9,711 nt of DNA from SIG440 sp045596485. GTDB lineage: Bacteria; Bacillota; Clostridia; Monoglobales; Monoglobaceae. Positions within the stretch are counted from its first letter, which is position 1, and the number at the start of each line of letters is the position of its first letter. This document shows, one piece after another, positions 1-8,119 of the stretch. The stretch is taken from NCBI GenBank assembly GCA_045596485.1, contig JAZOCL010000010.1, positions 1-9,711 of the forward strand. Direction: 5' to 3'. The notes beneath the pieces were generated by a model that did no database searches, was not told where the DNA came from, and saw only the letters and a program-made list of their open reading frames with translations. The translations under genes and the position numbers were made by a program.

Positions 1-1
1 G

Positions 2-919
2 CCCCAGTCAGGAAGACTTCGTGAGTTTCATCAGTTTGGAATTGAATGCTTCGGAGCAGGCTCACCTTCAACAGATGCAGAGGTTATTTCCCTTGCAAGT
101 ATGTTTCTTGAAAAGCTGGGTCTCAAGGGAATTAGCCTGCAGCTCAACAGCATAGGCTGCCCTGTGTGTAAAAAAGATTACAACGCAAAGCTGAAGGCTT
201 ACTTTGAGGATTACAAAGAGCAGCTTTGCCCCACCTGTCTTGAAAGACTGGAGAAAAATCCTATGCGAATTATTGATTGCAAGTCTGAAATTTGCAGCAA
301 TATTGCAGCAAAAGCTCCCAAAATGGTTGACCATCTTTGCGAAGAATGTCACGACCATTTTGAAGAAACAAAAGAGAGACTTGATAATATGGGAATCAGC
401 TACACGGTGAACCCTGACATTGTGAGAGGTCTTGACTATTACACCAAAACGGTTTTTGAATTCGTTTCGGATTGTCTTGGTGCACAGTCAACTGTCTGCG
501 GAGGCGGACGTTACAGCGGACTCATTGAACAGCTTGGCGGCAAGCCTGCCGACGGTATTGGCTTTGCGGCAGGTCTTGAAAGACTCATTCTGGTACTCAA
601 GGCTCAGCAGGGCGAGGGTGTCATAATGGAAGAAACCCCCGATTTGTTTGTTGCGGCAATGGGAGACGATGCCGACAAATTGGCACAAAAGCTGATTTAT
701 GAGCTGAGACAAAAGGGCGTTCACGCTCAGCAGGATTTGTGCGGCAGAAGCCTGAAGGCACAAATGAAGTATGCAGACAAGCTTTCAGCAAGGTTCAGCA
801 TTGTTATAGGGGACAACGAGATTGCCGAAAACAAAGGAAGTCTTAAGAATATGACAAGCGGTGAGACTATGGACACAGAGCTTTCGGCAGAGTCACTGAT
901 TGCAAAAATTAAAGGATAG
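2..919 (+). CDS. hisS: Histidyl-tRNA synthetase, 5'-truncated by the window edge
   Basis: Class II aminoacyl-tRNA synthetase that activates histidine with ATP and charges tRNA-His in the cytoplasm. The frame is open from base 2, and the first visible residues (PQSGRLREFHQFG) are the motif 2 loop, so roughly the first 110-115 residues lie outside the window and 305 are visible. In visible numbering, the histidine-specific RGLDYY is at 142-147, the CGGGRYSGL motif at 166-174 and motif 3 (GIGFAAGLERL) at 185-195. The last ~90 residues form the anticodon-binding domain. Between motif 2 and RGLDYY sits a cysteine-rich insertion with pairs at 53/56, 76/79, 93/98 and 113/116. Firmicutes HisRS proteins carry related cysteines there, so this is probably lineage-typical. 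The internal ATG at 101 is not the start, because conserved sequence continues upstream of it. aspS follows after 11 bases. Identification is firm. Confidence 0.97.
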   Translation, partial: PQSGRLREFHQFGIECFGAGSPSTDAEVISLASMFLEKLGLKGISLQLNSIGCPVCKKDYNAKLKAYFEDYKEQLCPTCLERLEKNPMRIIDCKSEICSNIAAKAPKMVDHLCEECHDHFEETKERLDNMGISYTVNPDIVRGLDYYTKTVFEFVSDCLGAQSTVCGGGRYSGLIEQLGGKPADGIGFAAGLERLILVLKAQQGEGVIMEETPDLFVAAMGDDADKLAQKLIYELRQKGVHAQQDLCGRSLKAQMKYADKLSARFSIVIGDNEIAENKGSLKNMTSGETMDTELSAESLIAKIKG

Positions 920-922
920 GAG
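918..922 (+). promoter_or_regulatory. Ribosome binding site of aspS, overlapping the hisS stop
   Basis: AGGAG lies 8 bases before the ATG at 931 and overlaps the hisS TAG codon. This spacing selects 931 over the in-frame ATG at 940, and the overlap suggests that aspS translation is coupled to termination on hisS. Confidence 0.75.
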
Positions 923-930
923 AAAAAGAT

Positions 931-2706
931 ATGGACACAATGAAAGGCTTAAAAAGAACCAATTATTGCGGAGAAACCGAGGGCGTCGGCAAAACTGTCG
1001 TGGTCGGCGGATATGTTCAGAAAATCCGTGATATGGGAACTTTGATTTTTATTGACCTGAGAGACAGAACTGGTATTGTTCAGCTTGCTTTTGACGAAAC
1101 CACCGACAAAGAGGTTTTTGAAAAGGCGGCATCCTGTCACAGCGAGTATGTTCTGATGGCAAAGGGTGTTGTTAGAGAAAGAGAAAGCAAGAATGATGCA
1201 ATAAAAACAGGGAACATAGAAATATTTGTTGATGATTTGAGAATTCTTGCAAAGGCTCAGACACCTCCATTTGAGATTACGGACAAAACAAACGTAAACG
1301 AGGAGCTTCGCCTCAAATACCGTTATCTGGACTTGAGAAGAAGACCACTTCAGGATAACATAATCACAAGAAGCAAGATTGCAAAGAGTGCAAGAGACTA
1401 TTTTGAAGAAAACGGCTTTATTGAAATTGAAACACCAATGATGATAAAGTCAACTCCTGAGGGTGCAAGAGACTATATCTTTCCTTCACGTATTCACAAA
1501 GGAAAGTTTTATGCGCTTCCGCAGTCACCTCAGATTTACAAGCAGCTCCTGATGATTTCGGGCTTTGACAGATACATCCAGCTTGCCCGTTGCTTCCGTG
1601 ACGAGGATCTCCGTGCAGACCGTCAGCCCGAATTTACCCAGATTGACCTTGAAATGTCCTTTGTTGATGTTGAGGATATTCTGGAAATGGGAGAAGGCTT
1701 TGTGAAGAGACTTTTCAAGGATGTTCTTAATGTGGATATTCCAACACCTCTGCCCAGACTGACCTACAAAGAGGCAATGGAGCGCTATGGCTCGGATAAG
1801 CCCGACACACGCTTCGAAATGGAGATCACAGACCTTTCTGACTTGGTAAAGGCTTGCGGCTTTGGCGTGTTTACCTCGGCAATCGAAGGCGGTGGCTCTG
1901 TTCGTGCAATCTGCGCAAAGAACGCAGCATCAACGCTCACACGAAAAGAAATTGACAAGCTCACCGAATATGTTCGCGGCATAGGCGCAAAGGGTCTTGC
2001 ATACATCAGATGGGTTGAAGATGCACCGAACTGCTCCTTTGCAAAGTTTATGACCGAAGACGAGCTGAATGCCATAATTGAAAGATGCGGAGCCGAGAAG
2101 GGCGATGTTGTGTTCATTGTTGCAGACAAAAACAGCACAACACTTTCTACCCTTGGTGCTCTCCGTCTCAAGGTTGCAAAGCAGCTTGATATTATCAATG
2201 AAGGCTTCAACTTCCTCTGGGTAACAGAATTCCCCTTCTTTGAATATGACGAAGAATCAAAAACCTATGTTGCAATGCACCACCCCTTCACAATGCCTCA
2301 GGACGACTGCATTCAGTATCTTGAAAGTGCCCCCGAAAAGGTTACGGCAAAGGCATATGACCTGGTGCTCAACGGAACAGAGCTCTCCAGCGGTTCAATC
2401 CGTATCAACGACTATGAGCTTCAGCAGAAGATGTTCAAGGCACTGGGACTTTCTGAAGAAGAAATTGCAGCAAAGTTCGGCTTCCTTGTTGAAGCGTATA
2501 AGTACGGCGCTGCTCCCCACGGCGGAATGGGTATCGGACTTGACAGAATTGCAATGATTATGTGCGGAGCCGACAGTCTTCGTGATGTTGTTGCATTCCC
2601 CAAGGTTCAGAATGCATCTGAGCTTATGTCAAACTCACCCGATGTTGTTGACGAAGTTCAGCTCAGGGAACTCAGCATAAAAACAGACATCGAAGAAGAA
2701 AAATAA
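931..2706 (+). CDS. aspS: Aspartyl-tRNA synthetase (bacterial type)
   Basis: Class IIb synthetase that charges tRNA-Asp with aspartate in the cytoplasm. At 591 residues it has the usual bacterial length (about 585-595). An N-terminal OB-fold anticodon-binding domain covers about residues 1-115 and includes FIDLRDRTGIVQ. The catalytic core holds RYLDLRRR (131-138), QSPQIYKQ (198-205), motif 2 (FRDEDLRADRQPEF, 222-235) and motif 3 (GGMGIGLDR, 531-539). A bacterial-type insertion (GAD) domain lies between motifs 2 and 3. Start 931 is chosen from the AGGAG 8 bases upstream. In the anticodon loop region the protein reads RDMG, where E. coli AspRS reads RDLG and some non-discriminating enzymes read RDHG. 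Whether it also charges tRNA-Asn cannot be decided from this alone. It sits 11 bases after hisS, a common pairing in Firmicutes. Confidence 0.97.
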   Translation: MDTMKGLKRTNYCGETEGVGKTVVVGGYVQKIRDMGTLIFIDLRDRTGIVQLAFDETTDKEVFEKAASCHSEYVLMAKGVVRERESKNDAIKTGNIEIFVDDLRILAKAQTPPFEITDKTNVNEELRLKYRYLDLRRRPLQDNIITRSKIAKSARDYFEENGFIEIETPMMIKSTPEGARDYIFPSRIHKGKFYALPQSPQIYKQLLMISGFDRYIQLARCFRDEDLRADRQPEFTQIDLEMSFVDVEDILEMGEGFVKRLFKDVLNVDIPTPLPRLTYKEAMERYGSDKPDTRFEMEITDLSDLVKACGFGVFTSAIEGGGSVRAICAKNAASTLTRKEIDKLTEYVRGIGAKGLAYIRWVEDAPNCSFAKFMTEDELNAIIERCGAEKGDVVFIVADKNSTTLSTLGALRLKVAKQLDIINEGFNFLWVTEFPFFEYDEESKTYVAMHHPFTMPQDDCIQYLESAPEKVTAKAYDLVLNGTELSSGSIRINDYELQQKMFKALGLSEEEIAAKFGFLVEAYKYGAAPHGGMGIGLDRIAMIMCGADSLRDVVAFPKVQNASELMSNSPDVVDEVQLRELSIKTDIEEEK

Positions 2707-2736
2707 GGTAGATATTTGAAATACAGCCAAAAAGTC

Positions 2737-2742
2737 AGGAGG
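2737..2742 (+). promoter_or_regulatory. Ribosome binding site of the DUF4340-like gene
   Basis: AGGAGG is a full Shine-Dalgarno core, 7 bases before the ATG at 2750. It is stronger than the sites before tyrS and valS. The 43-base gap after aspS holds no recognisable promoter or hairpin, so the gene is probably read from the upstream transcript. Confidence 0.8.
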
Positions 2743-2749
2743 CGATGTC

Positions 2750-4117
2750 ATGAAAAAACAGACAGTAGTAATGATTTCGGTAATAGCTTTGCTGCTGCTT
2801 GTTGTTGTAAGCTTTGGAATATATGGCTATATGAATTATCAGAACAGCAAAAAACCTCAGAACATTGAAGTGTTCAGCTGTCTGCCGTCGGAAATTGTGA
2901 AATACAGCGTGACCAACGGCAGCGAAAAATACACACTTGTCAAGGATGAGGAAGAATGGAAGGTTGAAGGCAATGATGTTGCGGTTCTGGACCAAAAGCT
3001 GGTTCAGGATGTGATAAACGGTGCGTCAAGAATTACCTCTCAGGGAATTCTGAAAAAGAAAACCCTGAAAGAATTTGAGGTAATTGAGGTTCAGTCCTTG
3101 GAGCTGACCCTTTCGGACGGCACCGTGGTCAGTCTGAAGTTTGTGGGAATAAAGGGCGAAAGCTGCGCTCTGCGAGTCGGTGATGACAATGACATTTATT
3201 CGGTTCGCAAGTCAACCCGTGACATCCTTATGGCAAGTCTTGACAAGCTGAGGGTTTCGCTGGTTTTTGAAGAACTGATGAAAACCGACGAGGTTCTGAC
3301 CTATTACAGCTTTACTGACTATGACAAAACCAAAACCGTTGTCAGAACAAAAAGTGCGGCAGAGATTTTGAACACAAAAGCAAACCGCTATGTGATGGAA
3401 GAGCCTTATCGCAAGGATGTTGATGACGAAAAGTTTGAACAGCAGATTCTTGTGCGGATTCCCTCGATTGCCGCAGCAAGCTATGTGGATGACTTTCCTG
3501 AAAATCTTGAGGATTACGGGCTGGACGAGGAATCCCGTGCGGTGCTGAGCTTCAAATGGGGAAATCTTGATGAAACTCTTTATCTGGGCACAAACGAGGG
3601 CGGAAAGATTCATGCGGTGAAAAAAGGCAAGGACGGAGTTTTTGTTATAGATTCATCGCAGCTTGAGTTTTTGCATACAGAGCCCTTTTATATATTGGAG
3701 TCAGGAATTCTCAAGTCTGATGTTGAAAACATATATCGAATAACCGTAAGTTGTGCCGACGAGAGCTTTGACATAACGGCTTCGGGCAGAAACAGTACAA
3801 ACGGCAGATTCTATGTCAATGGCAATGCGGCAAGTCAGGCGGCATTCAATTCGGCAGTTCAGGCTCTGGGAAGCCTTGAAATTCTCAGCGAGATAGCAAA
3901 AGCTCCCGAAAACACTAATGATATTTCGGTGACGGTTTATTATGACAACGGAACTCCTGCTCAAAGCATAAGCCTTGTGCCTTCGGGTAGCAAGGAATAT
4001 GCGGCTTTTATAAATGGAAAAGCCGAGTTTGCCGTGAATCGTGATACAGTGGACTCGCTGATGTCTATAATAAAGGATATAAGCAATAATCCAATGAAAA
4101 CAGAAGAGAAAGGATAA
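2750..4117 (+). CDS. Membrane-anchored DUF4340-like protein of unknown function
   Basis: A 455-residue protein of unknown biochemical role. Residues about 5-27 form one hydrophobic segment after MKKQ and no lipobox cysteine follows, so it is most likely an uncleaved signal anchor with the rest outside the membrane. The remainder is beta-rich and fits the DUF4340 family: a tryptophan after an acidic run (EEEW, 67-70), YGLDEE (256-261) and strand pairs such as LYLGTNEGG and VFVIDSSQLEFL. It appears to hold three related units, about 46-168, 181-315 and 326-442. Each has an N-terminal strand pair, a helix, then a strand, a turn and a helix with patterns like SVRKSTRDILMASL and AVNRDTVDSLMSII. 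DUF4340 proteins are often found next to GldG-type ABC transporter genes, but none is visible here. Instead the gene sits between aspS and tyrS, 6 bases before tyrS, so it is probably co-transcribed with the synthetases. The family call is by motif recognition only. Confidence 0.75.
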   Translation: MKKQTVVMISVIALLLLVVVSFGIYGYMNYQNSKKPQNIEVFSCLPSEIVKYSVTNGSEKYTLVKDEEEWKVEGNDVAVLDQKLVQDVINGASRITSQGILKKKTLKEFEVIEVQSLELTLSDGTVVSLKFVGIKGESCALRVGDDNDIYSVRKSTRDILMASLDKLRVSLVFEELMKTDEVLTYYSFTDYDKTKTVVRTKSAAEILNTKANRYVMEEPYRKDVDDEKFEQQILVRIPSIAAASYVDDFPENLEDYGLDEESRAVLSFKWGNLDETLYLGTNEGGKIHAVKKGKDGVFVIDSSQLEFLHTEPFYILESGILKSDVENIYRITVSCADESFDITASGRNSTNGRFYVNGNAASQAAFNSAVQALGSLEILSEIAKAPENTNDISVTVYYDNGTPAQSISLVPSGSKEYAAFINGKAEFAVNRDTVDSLMSIIKDISNNPMKTEEKG

Positions 4118-4123
4118 ACAATA

Positions 4124-5347
4124 ATGAAAAATGTTTTTGACGTACTGAAGGAGCGCGGCTTGATTGCCCAGATGACACACGAGGAGGAAATCAAGAAGCT
4201 TCTTGCAGAAGAAAAGATAACCTTTTATATTGGCTTTGACCCCACGGCAGACAGCCTTCACATTGGTCACTTTATGCAGCTTGTTGTAATGAAGCATATG
4301 CAGAACGCAGGTCACAGACCAATCATTCTGCTTGGCGGCGGTACAACAATGGTTGGTGACCCCACGGGCAAAACCGATATGCGTCCTATGATTACAAAGG
4401 AAACAATTCAGTATAACGCCGACCGTTTTAAAGAGCAGATGTCAAAGTTTATTGACTTTTCAGATGGCAAAGCGATAATGGTGAATAATGCCGACTGGCT
4501 GCTTGACCTTAACTATGTTGACTTTCTCCGTGAGGTGGGTGTTCACTTTTCGGTAAACAGAATGTTGTCTGCCGAGTGCTTCAAGGCGAGAATGGAAAGA
4601 GGTCTTTCCTTCCTTGAATTCAACTATATGCTTATGCAGGGCTATGACTTTTACAAGCTGCACAAGGATTATGGCTGTATAATGGAATTCGGCGGTGATG
4701 ACCAGTGGTCAAATATAATCGGCGGCATTGAGCTCATCCGCCGCAAGGACGGCAAGGATGCTTACGGGATGACCTTCACTCTTCTCACCACATCAGAGGG
4801 CAAGAAGATGGGCAAGACCGAAAAGGGTGCTCTTTGGCTTGACCCCGAAAAGGTTACACCCTATGACTTCTATCAGTATTGGAGAAACGTTGATGACAAG
4901 GATGTTATCCGCCTGCTCAAGCTGGTTACATTTGTTCCTATGGAAGAAATCGCAGAATATGAAAAGCTCGAGGGTCAGGAGCTTAATGCTGTTAAGTGCC
5001 GCTTAGCATATGAAGTTACAAAGATGGTACACGGCGAGGAGGAAGCAAAGAAAGCAGACGATGCGGCAAAGGCGGTGTTTGGCGCAGGCACCGACGACTC
5101 AAATATGCCCACATATGTGCTTGAGGCTGCAGATGCGGCAAATGGAATTAACATTCTTGACCTGCTTGTTAAGAGCGGACTTGCTCCCTCAAAGGGCGAG
5201 GCGCGCAGACTTGTTCAGCAGGGCGGCGTCAGCATCGACGGCAACAAGGTTACAGACTCAAATTATATTGTTGAAAAATCAATCTTCAATGACGGCAAGA
5301 TTGTTATCAAAAAAGGTAAAAAGGTATTCCTGAAGGTTACAATGTAA
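4124..5347 (+). CDS. tyrS: Tyrosyl-tRNA synthetase
   Basis: Class Ic synthetase that charges tRNA-Tyr and normally works as a cytoplasmic dimer. It has 407 residues, the normal length for bacterial TyrRS. The Rossmann catalytic domain has the HIGH signature at 46-49 and the KMSKS-equivalent KMGKT at 228-232. Tyr35 in YIGFDPT and the helix with Tyr168, Gln172 and Asp175 match the known tyrosine-binding residues of Geobacillus TyrRS (Tyr34, Tyr169, Gln173, Asp176). GDDQWSNI (191-198) is the usual ATP-side loop. The C-terminal ~65 residues (ILDLLVKSGLAPSKGEARRLV and onward) are an S4-like RNA-binding domain. HIGH rather than HLGH favours the TyrS form over TyrZ. The start at 4124 has a modest GAAAGGA site 9 bases upstream that overlaps the end of the preceding gene, and the gap is only 6 bases. 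Confidence 0.97.
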   Translation: MKNVFDVLKERGLIAQMTHEEEIKKLLAEEKITFYIGFDPTADSLHIGHFMQLVVMKHMQNAGHRPIILLGGGTTMVGDPTGKTDMRPMITKETIQYNADRFKEQMSKFIDFSDGKAIMVNNADWLLDLNYVDFLREVGVHFSVNRMLSAECFKARMERGLSFLEFNYMLMQGYDFYKLHKDYGCIMEFGGDDQWSNIIGGIELIRRKDGKDAYGMTFTLLTTSEGKKMGKTEKGALWLDPEKVTPYDFYQYWRNVDDKDVIRLLKLVTFVPMEEIAEYEKLEGQELNAVKCRLAYEVTKMVHGEEEAKKADDAAKAVFGAGTDDSNMPTYVLEAADAANGINILDLLVKSGLAPSKGEARRLVQQGGVSIDGNKVTDSNYIVEKSIFNDGKIVIKKGKKVFLKVTM

Positions 5348-5368
5348 TCAACGGATAAAACATAGATT

Positions 5369-5372
5369 GGAG
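5369..5372 (+). promoter_or_regulatory. Ribosome binding site that sets the valS start
   Basis: GGAG lies 8 bases before the ATG at 5381. A possible in-frame GTG at 5372 overlaps this site and has no suitably spaced ribosome binding site of its own, so the ATG is preferred. The result is a protein three residues shorter than the longest open frame. Confidence 0.75.
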
Positions 5373-5380
5373 TGTTAAAA

Positions 5381-8011
5381 ATGGCAGAAGAATTGTCAAA
5401 GGTATACGACCCCAAGGCGGTTGAGGAGCGTATATATTCAAATTGGGTTAAAAAAGGCTACTTCCACACAAAGGTGGACAAGAACAAGGAGCCCTTTACG
5501 ATTGTAATTCCGCCCCCCAATGTAACAGGTCAGCTTCATATGGGACATGCTCTTGATGAAACCTTTCAGGATATTATCATCAGAACAAAGAGAATGCAGG
5601 GCTATGCCGCTTTGTGGCTTCCCGGAACAGACCATGCAGGTATTGCAACCCAGATAAAGGTTGAAGAAAATCTCCGCAAGGAAAAGGGCCTCACACGACA
5701 CGACCTTGGCAGAGAGGAATTTCTCAAGCTGGTTTGGGACTGGAAGGAAAAGTTTGGAAACCGCATTATTAATCAAATAAAGAAGCTTGGCTGCTCATGT
5801 GACTGGGAGCGTGAACGCTTCACTATGGACGAGGGCTGCTCAAAGGCTGTACGTGAGGTGTTTGTTAATCTTTACAACAAGGGTCTCATTTACCGTGGCA
5901 ACCGCATTATCAACTGGTGTCCCTGCTGTACAACAGCACTTTCTGACGCTGAGGTTGAATATGCTGAACAGGCAGGCAGCTTCTGGCACATCAAGTATAC
6001 TGTGAAGGATAGCGAGCGGTTTGTAATCATTGCAACAACACGTCCCGAAACTCTTCTTGGGGATACTGCCGTTGCGGTTAATCCTGAGGATGAAAGATAT
6101 ACGGATTTGGTTGGCAAAACACTTATTCTCCCCCTTGTTGGCAGAGAAATTCCTGTTATTGCCGATGAATATGTTGACAAGGAATTCGGAACAGGCTGCG
6201 TGAAGATTACGCCTGCTCACGACCCCAACGACTTTGAAGTTGGACAGAGACATAATCTTGAACAGATTAAGGTACTTAATGATGACGCCACCATAAACGC
6301 ATACGGCGGCAAATATCAGGGTATGGACCGCTATGAAGCGCGCAAGGCAATGATTGAAGACCTTGATGCTCTTGGTCTTCTTGTGAAGATTGAGGAACAC
6401 AGCCACAACGTGGGTCAGTGCTATCGCTGCGGAACAACAGTTGAACCCATCACCTCAAATCAGTGGTTTGTAAAGATGGGACCTCTTGCAGAGCCTGCAG
6501 TTGAGGTTGTGAAGAAGGGCGATGTTTCATTTATCCCCGAAAGATTCTCAAAAACATATATGAACTGGATGGAAAACGTTCATGACTGGTGTATCTCACG
6601 TCAGCTTTGGTGGGGACACCGTATTCCTGCCTTCTACTGTCAGGATTGTGGCGAAATGACCGTTTCAAAAACCGATATTGACACTTGTCCAAAGTGCGGC
6701 GGCAAGGTAAAACAGGAAGACGATGTTCTTGACACCTGGTTCAGCTCGGCTCTCTGGCCCTTCTCAACTCTGGGCTGGCCTGAAAAGACAGAGGATTTGG
6801 ATTACTTCTATCCCACATCTGTTCTGGTTACAGGCTATGACATTATCTTCTTCTGGGTTGCACGAATGATTTTCTCGGGTCTTGAGCATATGAACAAGGA
6901 GCCCTTCAAGCACGTTTATATTCATGGTCTTGTTCGTGACAGCCAGGGCAGAAAAATGTCAAAGTCTCTGGGCAACGGCATTGACCCCCTTGAAATTGTT
7001 GAGCAGTACGGTGCAGATGCACTTCGATTCACTCTTGCAACAGGTAACTCGCCCGGCAACGATATGAGATTTTATATGGAAAGAGTTGAGGCAAGCCGCA
7101 ACTTTGCAAACAAGATTTGGAATGCATCACGTTTTGTGATGATGAATCTTTCGATTGACAAGAACGAGCTTCCCGACCTCTCAAAGCTTCATATTGAAGA
7201 TAAGTGGATTCTTCACAAGTATAATGAGCTTGTTCGTGAGGTTACAGAAAACCTTGACAAATATGAGCTTGGTATTGCTGTTCAGAAACTCTATGACTTT
7301 ATCTGGGATGAATTCTGTGACTGGTACATTGAGCTTGTAAAGCCCAGATTTCAGGAAACAGGCGACAGCAACGAGACCGCACAGAAGGTTCTTACCTACG
7401 TGCTTTCAAATACCCTGAAGCTTCTCCACCCCTTTATGCCATTTATCACAGAAGAAATCTGGCAGGCGCTTCCCCACGACGGCGAAAGCATCATGATTTC
7501 AGAATGGCCAAGGTACAACGAGGCGTTGGTTAATACTGCTGCTGAGCAGGATATGACAGTAATTATGGAAGCAATCAAGGGCGTGAGAAACGTGAAGAAC
7601 GAAATGAACGTTCCACCCTCAAAGAAGGTTAAGCTCTTTGTTGTGACCGAAGCGGCGGATTTATTCAAGCAGGCAACAGCCTTTCTTGAAAAGCTGGCAA
7701 GCGCATCAGAGGTTGACATCCGTGCCGACAAGACGGGTATTCCTGAAAACGTTGTTTCGGTTGTTAACCCCAAAGCAGAAATTCTCCTGCCCCTTGACGA
7801 GCTGGTTGACAAGGAAAAAGAAATTGAACGTCTCACCAAAGAAAAGACAAAGCTTGAGGGCGAAATCAAGCGTGTTGAAGGTAAGCTCTCCAACAAGGGC
7901 TTCACCGACAAGGCACCGGCCAGCGTTGTTGAAGAAGAACGTCAGAAGGGCGAAAAGTATAAAGCTATGCTCGAAAAGGTTCTTGAATCTCTGGCTAAAA
8001 TGGGCAGTTAG
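5381..8011 (+). CDS. valS: Valyl-tRNA synthetase with editing domain
   Basis: Class Ia synthetase that charges tRNA-Val and hydrolyses mischarged Thr-tRNA-Val. It has 876 residues from the ATG at 5381, close to other Firmicutes ValRS. Order of parts: PPPNVTG with HMGH at 53-56; a first cysteine pair within CPCC (180-183); the CP1 editing domain with TTRPET at 219-224; CYRC (347-350), probably completing a zinc site with the first pair; a second four-cysteine ribbon at C420, C423, C436 and C439; DTWFSSALWPFSTLGWP; KMSKS at 525-529; an anticodon-binding helical domain containing the stretch around WDEFCDWYIEL; and a charged coiled-coil arm over roughly the last 75 residues, which in ValRS touches the tRNA elbow. 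It is the last gene of the synthetase run, 33 bases after tyrS, and a strong terminator follows 38 bases past its stop. Confidence 0.97.
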   Translation: MAEELSKVYDPKAVEERIYSNWVKKGYFHTKVDKNKEPFTIVIPPPNVTGQLHMGHALDETFQDIIIRTKRMQGYAALWLPGTDHAGIATQIKVEENLRKEKGLTRHDLGREEFLKLVWDWKEKFGNRIINQIKKLGCSCDWERERFTMDEGCSKAVREVFVNLYNKGLIYRGNRIINWCPCCTTALSDAEVEYAEQAGSFWHIKYTVKDSERFVIIATTRPETLLGDTAVAVNPEDERYTDLVGKTLILPLVGREIPVIADEYVDKEFGTGCVKITPAHDPNDFEVGQRHNLEQIKVLNDDATINAYGGKYQGMDRYEARKAMIEDLDALGLLVKIEEHSHNVGQCYRCGTTVEPITSNQWFVKMGPLAEPAVEVVKKGDVSFIPERFSKTYMNWMENVHDWCISRQLWWGHRIPAFYCQDCGEMTVSKTDIDTCPKCGGKVKQEDDVLDTWFSSALWPFSTLGWPEKTEDLDYFYPTSVLVTGYDIIFFWVARMIFSGLEHMNKEPFKHVYIHGLVRDSQGRKMSKSLGNGIDPLEIVEQYGADALRFTLATGNSPGNDMRFYMERVEASRNFANKIWNASRFVMMNLSIDKNELPDLSKLHIEDKWILHKYNELVREVTENLDKYELGIAVQKLYDFIWDEFCDWYIELVKPRFQETGDSNETAQKVLTYVLSNTLKLLHPFMPFITEEIWQALPHDGESIMISEWPRYNEALVNTAAEQDMTVIMEAIKGVRNVKNEMNVPPSKKVKLFVVTEAADLFKQATAFLEKLASASEVDIRADKTGIPENVVSVVNPKAEILLPLDELVDKEKEIERLTKEKTKLEGEIKRVEGKLSNKGFTDKAPASVVEEERQKGEKYKAMLEKVLESLAKMGS

Positions 8012-8049
8012 CATTTGCAATAAAACCACACCTTTTATCAAAAAACATC

Positions 8050-8088
8050 AAATACAGTCGACAACTGCTGTCGGCTGTATTTTTTTTT
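8050..8088 (+). terminator. Intrinsic terminator after valS
   Basis: Left arm 8050-8063 pairs along its full 14 bases with right arm 8069-8082 (one G-T wobble at 8058/8074) around a 5-base loop, ACTGC. A run of nine T residues, 8080-8088, overlaps the end of the right arm. This is a textbook rho-independent terminator and the only one seen in the window. It separates the synthetase cluster from the spoIIA operon. Confidence 0.92.
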
Positions 8089-8119
8089 GCTTTTTTGAAA
8101 CACGGTTAAGCAGAAAACA

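Noticed and set aside
3701..4315. Long antisense open frame (204 codons) across the end of the DUF4340-like gene and the start of tyrS
   Set aside because: It lies opposite two well-supported genes, spans their junction, has cysteine- and histidine-rich low-plausibility content and resembles no family I recognise. It is best explained as a shadow frame.
5840..6406. Antisense open frame of 188 codons inside valS
   Set aside because: It is fully opposite the conserved editing region of ValRS, with no recognisable domain or supporting ribosome binding site.
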